The notes under the pieces: model-generated
The model's input: only the letters and a program-made list of their open reading frames with translations
Database searches by the model: none
What the model was told of the DNA's origin: nothing
Shown here: positions 23,704-31,771 of the stretch, one piece after another
How the letters are laid out: each line of letters opens with the position of its first letter
Numbering within the stretch: the first letter of the stretch is position 1
Made by a program: the position numbers and the translations under genes
NCBI RefSeq assembly: GCF_002102265.1
Contig: NZ_LQPG01000036.1
Coordinates: 1 to 34,114, forward strand
DNA from: Mycolicibacter longobardus
Lineage (GTDB): Bacteria > Actinomycetota > Actinomycetes > Mycobacteriales > Mycobacteriaceae
Reading direction: 5' to 3'
DNA: 34,114 nt

Positions 23704-24848
23704 TGGCGATCACCCTGCACTGGTTCCTGCCCACCAACGGGGATTCTCGCAGCGACCTGAGCCTGGGGAACGCGGTCGGCTCCGCGGGCAGCCGGGTGAC
23801 CGGCTTCGGCGCCGACCGCGCCCCCGACCTGGACTATCTGCGTCTGGTGGCCGGGGCGGCGGAGAAATTGGGGTTCACCGGTGCACTGACCCCGACCAGC
23901 AGCTGGTGTGAGGACGCGTGGGTGTTCACCGCCGCGCTCAGCCAGCACACCACGCGGTTCAAGTACCTGGTGGCCTTCCGCCCGGGACTGCAGGCCCCGA
24001 CACTGGTAGCGCAAGCCGCGGCCACCTTCCAGCGGATCTCCGGGGACCGGTTGCTGCTCAATGTGGTCACCGGCGGCGACGACGCCGAACAGCGGCGGTT
24101 CGGTGACGACCTCGACAAGACCGCCCGCTACCGGCGGGCCGGTGAGTTCCTCACCGTGTTCCGGCAGCTGTGGTCCGGAGAGCCCGTCACCTTCCGCGGC
24201 GATCACCTGTTCGTCGAGGACGCCACCATCGTCCCCGCCTCGACCTGGCCCGACATCTATCTCGGCGGATCTTCGGCGGCGGCGATCGAGGTGGCGGCCG
24301 AGCACGCCGACGTCTACCTGACCTGGGGTGAGCCGCCGGCACAGGTGGTCGACAAGCTCGACGCGGTGCGCCGGCGGGTCAAGGATCTGGGCTCGTCGCG
24401 TGCGGCCGCCGGCGAGCTGCGGTTCGGGATCCGGCTGCACGTCATCAGCCGGCCCACCGCAGCCCAGGCGTGGGCCGAAGCCGATCGGTTGCTGGCGGGG
24501 CTTGATCCCGAACAGATCCGTCGCGCCCAGGAGATCCAGCGCAACTCCGGGTCGGAGGGCCAGCAACGGATGACCGCGCTGCACGGTGGCCGGACCGATC
24601 AGCTGGAGGTGTCACCCAACCTGTGGGCCGGTGTCGGTCTGGTCCGGAGCGGCGCCGGCACAGCACTGGTGGGCAGCCACGAACAGGTCGCCGACCGCAT
24701 CGAGGAGTACCACCGCTTGGGCCTGGACGAATTCGTCCTGTCCGGCTACCCGCACCTGGAGGAGGCGTTCTCATTCGGGGAGGGCGTGGTGCCGATTCTG
24801 GCCGAGCGCGGCCTACTCGCCAACCCCGCTGCCCCACTTACGATCTGA
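23703..24848 (+). CDS. LLM-class FMNH2-dependent sulfonate monooxygenase, SsuD/MsuD-like
   Basis: This 381-residue luciferase-like TIM barrel closely follows SsuD: HWFLPTNGDSR at 6-16, GFTGALTPTSSWCEDAW, FRPGLQAPTL, NVVTGGD, RYRRAGEFL, and DIYLGGSS. SsuD/MsuD cleave the C-S bond of alkanesulfonates using FMNH2 and O2, releasing sulfite and an aldehyde. Next to SfnG, methanesulfonate or methanesulfinate is the likely substrate. No SsuE-type FMN reductase is encoded in the window, so reduced flavin must come from elsewhere. The ATG lies in a TGATG overlap with the DszC-like gene, and the stop is 13 bases before the SfnG ATG. Confidence 0.9.
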   Translation: MAITLHWFLPTNGDSRSDLSLGNAVGSAGSRVTGFGADRAPDLDYLRLVAGAAEKLGFTGALTPTSSWCEDAWVFTAALSQHTTRFKYLVAFRPGLQAPTLVAQAAATFQRISGDRLLLNVVTGGDDAEQRRFGDDLDKTARYRRAGEFLTVFRQLWSGEPVTFRGDHLFVEDATIVPASTWPDIYLGGSSAAAIEVAAEHADVYLTWGEPPAQVVDKLDAVRRRVKDLGSSRAAAGELRFGIRLHVISRPTAAQAWAEADRLLAGLDPEQIRRAQEIQRNSGSEGQQRMTALHGGRTDQLEVSPNLWAGVGLVRSGAGTALVGSHEQVADRIEEYHRLGLDEFVLSGYPHLEEAFSFGEGVVPILAERGLLANPAAPLTI

Positions 24849-24861
24849 GGGAGACAACGAT

Positions 24862-25992
24862 ATGCCGACCGACATCATCAAACCGCTGAGCTTCGCGTAC
24901 TGGGTGCCCAATGTCAGCGGAGGGCTGGTCACCTCGACCATCGAGCAGCGCACCGACTGGAGCTATGACTACAACGTCGCGCTGGCCCGGATCGCCGAGG
25001 AAGCGGGCTTCGAGTACGCACTGACCCAGGTCCGCTACACCGCCAGCTATAGCGCCGAGTACCAGCACGAGTCGACCAGCTTCTCCCTGGCACTGCTGCT
25101 GGCCACCCAGCGCTTGAAGGTCATCGCCGCGGTGCACCCGGGTCTGTGGCAGCCGGGCGTGCTGGCGAAGTGGCTGGCGACTGCGGATCATCTGTCGAAC
25201 GGGCGGGCCGCGGTCAACGTGGTCAGCGGTTGGTTCAAAGACGAATTCATCCAACTCGGCGAGCCATGGCTCGAGCACGACGAACGCTACCGGCGCAGCG
25301 CCGAGTTCATTCAGGCACTGCGGGCGATCTGGACCGAAAGCCCTGCCAATTTGGCCGGCGACTTCTACCGCATCCGCAACTTCACGCTGCAACCCAAGCC
25401 GCTGTCGTGGGAGGGCCGGCCGCACCCGGAGATCTTCCAGGGCGGCAACTCGACCGCGGCCCGCAACAACGGGGGCCGTTACTCCGACTGGTATTTCTCC
25501 AACGGCAACGATTTCGACGGCGTCAGCGCGCAGTTGGCCGATCTGCGCAGGGTCGCTGCCGAAGCCGGCCGCGCTGAGCCGCCCGGTTTCGGCCTGAACG
25601 GATTCGTCATCGTGCGCGACACCGAGGCCGAGGCCAGGGAGGTGCTGCGGGAGATCATCGCCAAGGCCGACGTTCCCGCGGTCCAGGGGTTCGGGGCGGC
25701 GGTGCGACAGGCCGGCGCATCGACCTCCGACAACCGCGGTATGTGGGCCGATTCCAGCTTCGAAGACCTGGTGCAGTACAACGACGGCTTCCGCACCCAG
25801 CTGATCGGGACCGCCGAACAGGTGGCCGAGCGAATCGTCGCCTACCGGAAACTCGGCGTGAACCTGATTCTGACCGGGTTCCTGCACTTCCAGGAGGAAG
25901 TCGAGGCTTTCGGCCGGACCGTGCTGCCGCTGGTACGCGAGCTGGAAGCACATGCCGGGTTGGCACCTGCTCCCGTACCCGCACTGCCATGA
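24862..25992 (+). CDS. sfnG: Dimethylsulfone monooxygenase SfnG
   Basis: The product has 376 residues. The sequence follows SfnG throughout: FAYWVPNVSGGLV (9-21), AEYQHES, VIAAVHPG, NVVSGWFKDEF, EPWLEHDERYRRS, HPEIFQGGNS, SSFEDLVQYNDGF and LTGFLHFQEEVE. SfnG is an FMNH2-dependent luciferase-like enzyme that oxidises dimethyl sulfone to methanesulfinate and formaldehyde, allowing growth on dimethyl sulfone as sulfur source. The ATG at 24862 has GGGAG upstream; a longer in-frame reading upstream overlaps the SsuD-like gene and is spurious. The stop overlaps the ATG of the final operon gene (ATGA). Confidence 0.94.
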   Translation: MPTDIIKPLSFAYWVPNVSGGLVTSTIEQRTDWSYDYNVALARIAEEAGFEYALTQVRYTASYSAEYQHESTSFSLALLLATQRLKVIAAVHPGLWQPGVLAKWLATADHLSNGRAAVNVVSGWFKDEFIQLGEPWLEHDERYRRSAEFIQALRAIWTESPANLAGDFYRIRNFTLQPKPLSWEGRPHPEIFQGGNSTAARNNGGRYSDWYFSNGNDFDGVSAQLADLRRVAAEAGRAEPPGFGLNGFVIVRDTEAEAREVLREIIAKADVPAVQGFGAAVRQAGASTSDNRGMWADSSFEDLVQYNDGFRTQLIGTAEQVAERIVAYRKLGVNLILTGFLHFQEEVEAFGRTVLPLVRELEAHAGLAPAPVPALP

Positions 25993-27194
25993 CGGGTTGT
26001 CCGGCACCCCGACTGGAAGGCCATGCCGAAGCCGTCTCTGCCGCCGAGGCGTTCGCCGCGGCGGTGCGGCCGGGCGCCGCTGATCGAGACCGGGCCGGTA
26101 GCGTGCCGCGCGCCGAGCTGGCCGACTTCGACCGCTCCGGCCTGCCGGCGATCACCGTCCCCGTCGCCGACGGCGGAGCCGGGTTGGGACCTCGCACCCT
26201 GGCCGAGGTGATCAGAACCGTCGCCGCCGCCGACCCGGCGCTGGCGCAGATCCCGCAGGGCCACTTTCTGGCCATCGACATCCTGAGCCAGCTGGGGACG
26301 CCGGAACAGCGCGATCGAATCCTGCCGGCGGTCACCGAGGGCGGACGCGTCGCGCCGGTGCTGGCCGAACGCGGCGGCACGCATGCGCTCGACCTGAAGA
26401 CCCGTCTGGTGGCCGACGGCCCCGGCTGGCGCCTGGACGGCGTCAAGTACTACAGCACCGGCGCCATCACGGCGCGGTGGCTGGCCGCCAGCGCCCTGGA
26501 CCCCGAAGACCGGTTGGTACTGGCCCTCATCGAACGGGACTCTCCCGGCGTGGCCATCGATGAGGACTGGTCGGCGATGGGACAGCGTGCCACGGTCAGC
26601 GGCACAACAACTTTCGGCGGCGTACGCGTCGATGCCGGTCTGGTGGTGCCCTACTGGACGGCGTTTGAGGGACCGCAGCTGCTCGGCGCACGGGCGCAGC
26701 TGTTTCACGCCGCCATCGAAGCCGGCATCGCCGAGGGGGCGCTGGCCGATGCCGCGGAATTCGTGCGCACCCGCAGTAGGCCGTTCGCCGAGGCGTATCG
26801 CGCCAACCAGGCCGCGACGGCCACCGATGATCCGAATATCCGGCTGCGGTTCGGCCAGCTGGCCACCCGCACCCGCGCCGCGGTGCAGCTGTTGCGCTGG
26901 GCGGCCGAGGTCCTCGACGAGCTGGGGCTGATTCCGGCCGGCCCCGACACCGCGGCGCACGGGTCGATAGCGGTCGCCCAGGCCAAGGCGTTCGCCAGTG
27001 AGGTCGCCGTCGAGGTGGCCAGCCAGCTGTTCGCGCTGACCGGGACCAGCGGCACCGACCGCAAGTACGGGCTGGATCGGCATTGGCGCAATGCCCGCAC
27101 CCACAGCGTGCACGATCCGGTGGACTGGAAATACCACCACATCGGGGCGTGGGAGCTGGCCGGTGTCCGGCCGCCCAACCACGGCCAGATCTGA
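25989..27194 (+). CDS. SfnB-like sulfur acquisition oxidoreductase (acyl-CoA dehydrogenase fold)
   Basis: The product has 401 residues. It has the same fold as the first gene of the operon and a matching C-terminal signature, RHWRNARTHSVHDPVDWK, so the two are distant paralogs bracketing the LLM genes. HAEAVSAAEAFAAAVRPGAADRDR at the N-terminus and LAERGGTHALDLKTRL in the middle fit the SfnB family, which is associated with growth on dimethyl sulfone but has no firmly established reaction. A flavin-dependent oxidation of a sulfur intermediate is likely. The ATG at 25989 overlaps the SfnG stop. The gene ends 13 bases before a convergent DUF1802 gene, closing the operon. Confidence 0.85.
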   Translation: MTGCPAPRLEGHAEAVSAAEAFAAAVRPGAADRDRAGSVPRAELADFDRSGLPAITVPVADGGAGLGPRTLAEVIRTVAAADPALAQIPQGHFLAIDILSQLGTPEQRDRILPAVTEGGRVAPVLAERGGTHALDLKTRLVADGPGWRLDGVKYYSTGAITARWLAASALDPEDRLVLALIERDSPGVAIDEDWSAMGQRATVSGTTTFGGVRVDAGLVVPYWTAFEGPQLLGARAQLFHAAIEAGIAEGALADAAEFVRTRSRPFAEAYRANQAATATDDPNIRLRFGQLATRTRAAVQLLRWAAEVLDELGLIPAGPDTAAHGSIAVAQAKAFASEVAVEVASQLFALTGTSGTDRKYGLDRHWRNARTHSVHDPVDWKYHHIGAWELAGVRPPNHGQI

Positions 27195-27207
27195 GCTGTC
27201 GAGCTGT

Positions 27208-27750
27208 TCAGCCGACCGTAACGCGGACCCGGGCGGCGACCGCCGCGAGTTCCTCGGCGGTGCACACCGGCGCGCCCAGTTCGGGATCGGCGATCGGCAG
27301 CTGCACCCAGCTGGTGCAGCCGGCATAGTCAGGGCTTCGCGGCAGCGGTACCGGTGTGGACAACGGCAGCACCTGGACCACCAGCACCGTCAGCCGGTGT
27401 TTGGGCCGGAAATCCAGCCGGTCGGCACGCACCGATTCCGCGGTCCAGATATGCAGGTCCGCGATGTCCTCCAGCGCGTCCGGCCGCTCGACGGGCAACG
27501 CTGCGGCGACTTTCGCCGCAGCCCGTACCAGCACCTGGTCGCCGGTGGAGTCGGCGGCCGCCGCAGCCAGCAGATCACGGTGTTCAGGACGGACCCGCTC
27601 GGCGTGACTGTGCACGGACGTCGGGAACAAGAGAAACTCGTCGGCGGTGACATCGAAGCGCTTCTCGTGAATGCCGCCCTTGCGCAGCAGGATTCGTTGA
27701 CGGCCGGCCAGCAGTGCGGCGACCACCGCACTCCACTCCTTCAATGCCAT
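27208..27750 (-). CDS. DUF1802 family protein
   Basis: This 180-residue protein matches DUF1802 (PF08819): ALKEWSAVVAALLAGRQRILLRKGGIHE at the N-terminus, then FLLFPTSVHSHAE. The family has no assigned reaction, although an Arg/Lys/Gly-rich loop followed by FxLFPTxxHQ-type residues is conserved and may bind a phosphate group. I chose the ATG at 27750 (MALKEW) because GGGGGA lies nine bases before it; an ATG at 27759 is possible. The gene is divergent from echA16, with only ~42 bases between the starts, and convergent with the sulfur operon. Confidence 0.75.
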   Translation of the reverse strand: MALKEWSAVVAALLAGRQRILLRKGGIHEKRFDVTADEFLLFPTSVHSHAERVRPEHRDLLAAAAADSTGDQVLVRAAAKVAAALPVERPDALEDIADLHIWTAESVRADRLDFRPKHRLTVLVVQVLPLSTPVPLPRSPDYAGCTSWVQLPIADPELGAPVCTAEELAAVAARVRVTVG

Positions 27751-27792
27751 GCCGTGCATTCCCCCGAGCGTAGCCGGAGCTACGGTGAACCG

Positions 27793-28617
27793 GTGAGCCA
27801 CGACATCCCGGACATCCTGCTGGTCCACACCGAGGACCGAATCCGCACCCTGACCCTCAACCGCCCGCAGGCCCGCAATGCGCTGTCAAGCGCCTTGCGT
27901 GATGCCACCTTCGGGGCGCTGGCCGACGCCGATGCCGACGACACCGTCGACGTGGTGATCCTGACCGGCGTCGATCCGGTGTTCTGCGCCGGCCTGGACC
28001 TCAAGGAGTTCGGCGGTTCAGCGAGGCTCGACGGAGGAGAGCCGAAGCTGGGACCGCCGCAGGAACCCGGCGGCGAATCCACCGCGCTGCCCGACATCTC
28101 GCCGCAGTGGCCACCGATGACCAAGCCGGTGATCGGCGCGATCAACGGCGCGGCGGTGACGGGCGGACTGGAGCTGGCCCTGTACTGCGACGTCCTGATC
28201 GCCTCGGAGCAGGCTCGATTCGCCGACACCCATGCCCGCGTCGGGCTGTTGCCGTCCTGGGGCCTGAGCGTTCGGCTCCCCCAGAAAGTCGGCGTGGGTC
28301 TGGCCCGCCGGATGAGCTTGACCGGTGACTACCTTTCGGCGGCAGATGCGCTGCGGGCCGGTCTGGTCACCGAGGTGGTGCCCCACGCCGAGCTGCTGTC
28401 TGCGGCGCGCAAGGTGGCCGCCGCGATCGTCGGCAACAACCAGGCCGCGGTGCGGGCGCTGCTGGCCTCCTACCACCGCATCGACGAGTCGCAGACCGCC
28501 ACCGGGTTGTGGCTCGAGGCGATGGCGGCCAAGCAGTGGCTGCACACGGTGACCGGTGCGGATGTCGCCGCCAACCGGCAGGCCGTGCTGGAGCGCGGGC
28601 GCGCACAGGTGCGGTAG
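27793..28617 (+). CDS. echA16: Enoyl-CoA hydratase/isomerase family protein (EchA16-like)
   Basis: This 274-residue crotonase has RTLTLNRPQARNALS at the N-terminus, the oxyanion segments GADPVFCAGLDLKEF-like (~60-75) and INGAAVTGGLELAL (with the Glu of GGLE at the usual catalytic position), then ADTHARVGLLPSWG. Sequence and linkage to dinF/nrnA recall M. tuberculosis Rv2831 echA16. Compared with my memory of that protein, this one carries ~22 extra residues after LKEFGG (Gly/Pro/Glu-rich, ending GGEST) before ALPDISPQW. It starts with GTG at 27793; long upstream in-frame reading is antisense to the DUF1802 gene. The substrate is unknown. The next gene starts three bases after its stop. Confidence 0.88.
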   Translation: MSHDIPDILLVHTEDRIRTLTLNRPQARNALSSALRDATFGALADADADDTVDVVILTGVDPVFCAGLDLKEFGGSARLDGGEPKLGPPQEPGGESTALPDISPQWPPMTKPVIGAINGAAVTGGLELALYCDVLIASEQARFADTHARVGLLPSWGLSVRLPQKVGVGLARRMSLTGDYLSAADALRAGLVTEVVPHAELLSAARKVAAAIVGNNQAAVRALLASYHRIDESQTATGLWLEAMAAKQWLHTVTGADVAANRQAVLERGRAQVR

Positions 28618-28620
28618 CAG

Positions 28621-28980
28621 TTGAACTCGAATTACCCGCCGCCGCCACGCCGGCGGCCCTGGGATGTGATCGCCGCGATCCTGCTTGCGGTGTTGCTGAT
28701 GTTGGCGTGCGGGTTCGGTTTGATCCTGTCGATGTACGCCGGGATGATCACCGACAAGTGCGCGGGAGCCCACCACTGCAGCGACAGCCTGATCTACGCC
28801 GCCTACCTGGTGACCTGGGGCGGCATGGGGGCGGCCCTCCTCACCACGGTGGCGGGTATGGGTGCCAATGCACGTACCGGGCGCACCCTGCTCAGCTGGC
28901 CGGCGGTGGGCTGGGCGATCTTCCTCCTCACCTTCGCCACGGGTGGTCTGCTGTTGAGCGCCGGCGTCGGCGGCGGATAG
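28621..28980 (+). CDS. Small membrane protein with three predicted TM segments
   Basis: I do not recognise this 119-residue protein. After a short Pro/Arg-rich N-terminus (NYPPPPRRRP) there are three hydrophobic segments at ~16-38, ~58-80 and ~93-113. Between the first two is a loop with CAGAHHC, two Cys and two His that could form a disulfide or bind metal on the outer face. The start is TTG at 28621, three bases after the echA16 stop, since no ATG or GTG precedes the Pro-rich segment. Its tight spacing suggests co-transcription with echA16. It converges with dinF. Confidence 0.68.
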   Translation: MNSNYPPPPRRRPWDVIAAILLAVLLMLACGFGLILSMYAGMITDKCAGAHHCSDSLIYAAYLVTWGGMGAALLTTVAGMGANARTGRTLLSWPAVGWAIFLLTFATGGLLLSAGVGGG

Positions 28981-29003
28981 CCACCGGCTCACGCCGGACG
29001 GTC

Positions 29004-30320
29004 CTACGGCCGGCCGGCCCGCGCCCATCGTCCGGAAAGTGCCCGCCACCCGACGAACAGCACCCTCAGCACGATGAACGTGGTCAGGCCCGACCAGATC
29101 CCGGCCAGCCCCCAATTCAACAGCAGTGCCAGCCAGGTCAGCGGCAGGAACCCGGCCAGGGCGCTGATCACGGTGGCGGTGCGCATGAATGCGGCGTCGC
29201 CGGCGCCCAGCAGCACGCCGTCGAGCGCGAAAACTACCCCGGCGATAGGCAATTGGGCGACCAGGAACCACCACGGCACCGCGATCGCCGCCAGCACCGA
29301 GTCGTCACCGGTGAACAGTCCCGGCAGCACGGCGGAACCGGCTGCGAGCAACCCGGCCAGCACCCCGGCGGCCACCGCCGAGAACACCGTCACCCGTGCG
29401 GCCACCGACCTGGCCTGACCGGGGTCACCGGCACCCAGCGCGGCGCCGACCAGGGCCTGGGCCGCGATCGCCAGCGAGTCGAGCACCAACGCCAGAAACG
29501 TCCACAGCTGCAGCACAATCTGGTGGGCGCCCAGAGCCGCGGCCCCGAACCGTGCCGCCACCGCGGCCGCGGAGACGAAGCACGCCTGAAACGCCAGTGA
29601 GCGCACGATCAGATCACGGCCCATGGTCAGCTGCGCCCGCACCACCGCGGCGTCGAACCGCCATGAAACCCGCTCGGAGCCAAGCGCACCCAGGAACAGC
29701 AGCGCCGAGAGCCACTGGCCCGCACAGTTCGCCACCGCCGAACCGGCCAGGCCCCAGCGCGGCAGACCCAGCGCGCCGAAAACCAGCAGCGGGCACAACA
29801 GCGCCGAAAGCGCAAAGCCGGCAACGACATAACGCGGAGGCCGGGAGGTGTCCTGCACTCCGCGCAGCCATCCGTTGCCGGCCAGTGACACCAGGATCGC
29901 GGGCGCGCCCAGGATCGCGATCCGCAACCATGGCAGGGCGGCCTGCGCGATGGCGTCCCGGCCGGCAACGGCCGACACCAGCGGCACCGCCGCGGCCTGC
30001 ACCACGACCACGATCAGCGCGCCCAGGCCCAGCGCCACCCAGGTCGCCTGCACGCCCTCGGCGACCGCGGCGGCACGGTCGCCGGCACCGAAGTGGCGGG
30101 ACGAGCGGGCCGTGGTTCCGTAGGACAGGAAGGTGCCCTGCGATGCCACCAGTCCCAGGATCAGCCCCCCGATGGCCAGCCCGGCCAGGCCCAGCGCGCC
30201 GAGCCGGCCGACCACCGCGGTGTCGAACAGCAGATACAGCGGTTCGGCGGCCAGTACCACCAGCGCCGGCAGCGCCAGCGCCGCGATCTGGCGTCCGCCC
30301 GCCGCGCCGCCGTCGGTCAC
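29004..30320 (-). CDS. dinF: MATE-family efflux transporter DinF
   Basis: This 438-residue integral membrane protein has about twelve hydrophobic segments in two homologous halves, typical of multidrug and toxic compound extrusion transporters of the DinF branch. These export cationic or hydrophobic compounds with H+ or Na+ antiport. Recognisable segments include LALPALVVLAAEPLYLLFDTAVVG at the N-terminus (first half) and GAHQIVLQLWTFLALVLDS in the second half. A GTG start at 30318-30320 overlaps the nrnA stop (GTGA) and gives the family's normal length; a reading extended to 30776 is spurious. Order infB-rbfA-nrnA-dinF is as in M. tuberculosis. Confidence 0.92.
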   Translation of the reverse strand: MTDGGAAGGRQIAALALPALVVLAAEPLYLLFDTAVVGRLGALGLAGLAIGGLILGLVASQGTFLSYGTTARSSRHFGAGDRAAAVAEGVQATWVALGLGALIVVVVQAAAVPLVSAVAGRDAIAQAALPWLRIAILGAPAILVSLAGNGWLRGVQDTSRPPRYVVAGFALSALLCPLLVFGALGLPRWGLAGSAVANCAGQWLSALLFLGALGSERVSWRFDAAVVRAQLTMGRDLIVRSLAFQACFVSAAAVAARFGAAALGAHQIVLQLWTFLALVLDSLAIAAQALVGAALGAGDPGQARSVAARVTVFSAVAAGVLAGLLAAGSAVLPGLFTGDDSVLAAIAVPWWFLVAQLPIAGVVFALDGVLLGAGDAAFMRTATVISALAGFLPLTWLALLLNWGLAGIWSGLTTFIVLRVLFVGWRALSGRWARAGRP

Positions 30321-31333
30321 CGCCCGAGCGCGGCGACCAGGGCGGCGACCACGTCCTGTGCCGTTCCGGTGGCCGTGTAGCCGGCGGCCAGCCGGTGTCC
30401 TCCACCGCCGAAGGAAACGGCCACGGCGCTCAGGTCTACGGCCGACTTGGCCCGCATCGACACCGCCCAGGTGCCCGGATCGGTCTCCTTGAACACCGCC
30501 GCCACCTCGGCCTGCGCGGTGGTCCGCACGATGTCGACGATGCTCTCCACTTCCTCGGGCCGTGCCGCGGTCCACTCGGCGTGGTCGACCACCGAATAGA
30601 CCAGCCCGCGCCCGCCCGCCGCGTCGGGCAGCAGCCGCGCCTGCGCCAGCACCCGCGACAGCATCGTCAACCAGTCGAACGGATGGGTGTCCATGACGGC
30701 TCGGGCGACCGCCGCGTTGTCCACCCCGGCCTCCACCAGTCGCGCCGCCAGCCGGTGCGCGCGGGGGCTGGCCCACCGGAACGAGCCGGTGTCGGTGGCC
30801 AGCCCGGCGTACAGGCAGTACGCCACGCCGGCGTCGATCGGTTCACCCCAGGCCTCGAGCAGCTCAGCCACCATCATGGTGGTCGAGTCCGCTGTCGGGT
30901 CAACGAAATTGGCAGTGCCGAACAGCTGGTTGGACGCATGGTGATCGATCACCAGCAGCTCGCGGCAGGTGGCTGCCAGTTCCTGCAGGTCTCCGAGCCG
31001 ATCGGTGCTGGAGACATCGACCGTCACCACCAGGTCTACCTCGCGGCGCAGCGCCTGCGGGCTGACCAGCAACTCGCCGCCGGGCAACGACTGCAGCGAT
31101 TGCGGGAGTGCTGCCGGACGCGCGAAACTGACCTGGACCGCCTGGCCCCGCCGCCGCAGGACCGACGCCAGCGCCAGCCCGGCACCGATGGTGTCGGCGT
31201 CGGGATGCACATGACAGATCACCGCCAGCGTGCTCGCGCCCGCCAGCAGTTTCCCGGCTGCGGCGGCATCGACGCGCCGGCCGGGCGACGAGTCAGTCGC
31301 CGGATTGCTCACCGTGACCACTGTCGTCGGCAC
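30317..31333 (-). CDS. nrnA: DHH/DHHA1 phosphoesterase (NrnA/CnpB-like)
   Basis: The product has 338 residues. The N-terminal DHH domain has HVHPDADTIG (41-50), VTVDVSSTDR and VIDHHAS, which bind two metal ions. The C-terminal DHHA1 domain has GGGGHRLAAG. It corresponds to M. tuberculosis Rv2837c, which hydrolyses nanoRNA, pAp and c-di-AMP (also named CnpB), so it joins RNA turnover and second-messenger control. The start is uncertain: the GTG at 31333 overlaps rbfA by 41 bases, while a GTG at 31312 (VSNPATD) would overlap by 20. Both lie upstream of the conserved RVDA segment. Its stop overlaps the dinF start. Confidence 0.92.
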   Translation of the reverse strand: MPTTVVTVSNPATDSSPGRRVDAAAAGKLLAGASTLAVICHVHPDADTIGAGLALASVLRRRGQAVQVSFARPAALPQSLQSLPGGELLVSPQALRREVDLVVTVDVSSTDRLGDLQELAATCRELLVIDHHASNQLFGTANFVDPTADSTTMMVAELLEAWGEPIDAGVAYCLYAGLATDTGSFRWASPRAHRLAARLVEAGVDNAAVARAVMDTHPFDWLTMLSRVLAQARLLPDAAGGRGLVYSVVDHAEWTAARPEEVESIVDIVRTTAQAEVAAVFKETDPGTWAVSMRAKSAVDLSAVAVSFGGGGHRLAAGYTATGTAQDVVAALVAALGR

Positions 31334-31769
31334 CCGCTTGGCCGGGCGCCTCTCGGTACGGGTTGGCCTCGACGGGCTGCTTGCCCTCCCGGATTCGGGC
31401 CAGATCGGCGTCGGCGGCCTGCGCTGCGGCCAGCAACTCCGACATCCGGTGGGCGGCGTCCGGCACGGTGTCCCGGACGAACGTCAGGGTCGGGGTGAAA
31501 CGCACCCCGGTGCCGGCACCGACCTTGGACCGCAGCACACCCTTGGCCCCCTCCAGGGCGGCGGCCGCGCCGCCGTAGTCGGGGTCCTCGTCCAGGGAGC
31601 GGCCCAGCACCGTGTAGTACAGGGTCGCGTCGTGCAGGTCGGCGGTCACCTTCGCGTCGGTGATCGTCACCCCGGCCAGCCGCGGATCCTTGATCTCGTA
31701 CTCGATCGTCGAGGCGACGATCGTGGAGATCCGCTTGGCCAGCCGGCGCGCGCGTGCCGGGTCAGCCAC
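31293..31769 (-). CDS. rbfA: 30S ribosome-binding factor RbfA
   Basis: This 158-residue factor matures the 5' end of 16S rRNA in the late 30S particle. KH-fold features are visible: RARRLAKRISTIVASTIEYEIKDPRL (near the N-terminus), GVTITDAKVTADLHDATLYYTVLG, and LRSKVGAGTGVRFTPTLTFVRDT. A ~35-residue acidic, Gly-rich tail follows. The start is GTG at 31767-31769, two bases after the infB stop; an upstream in-frame ATG at 31856 lies within infB and is rejected. infB-rbfA linkage is near universal in bacteria. Confidence 0.94.
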   Translation of the reverse strand: MADPARARRLAKRISTIVASTIEYEIKDPRLAGVTITDAKVTADLHDATLYYTVLGRSLDEDPDYGGAAAALEGAKGVLRSKVGAGTGVRFTPTLTFVRDTVPDAAHRMSELLAAAQAADADLARIREGKQPVEANPYREAPGQAGADDSGHGEQSGD

Positions 31770-31771
31770 GG

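Noticed and set aside
27091..27792. Upstream extension of the EchA16 frame
   Set aside because: It lies antisense to the DUF1802 gene and has no crotonase features before the GTG at 27793.
30321..30776. A long N-terminal extension of DinF
   Set aside because: It overlaps the conserved end of nrnA in another frame. The GTG at 30320 overlaps the nrnA stop and gives the usual length.
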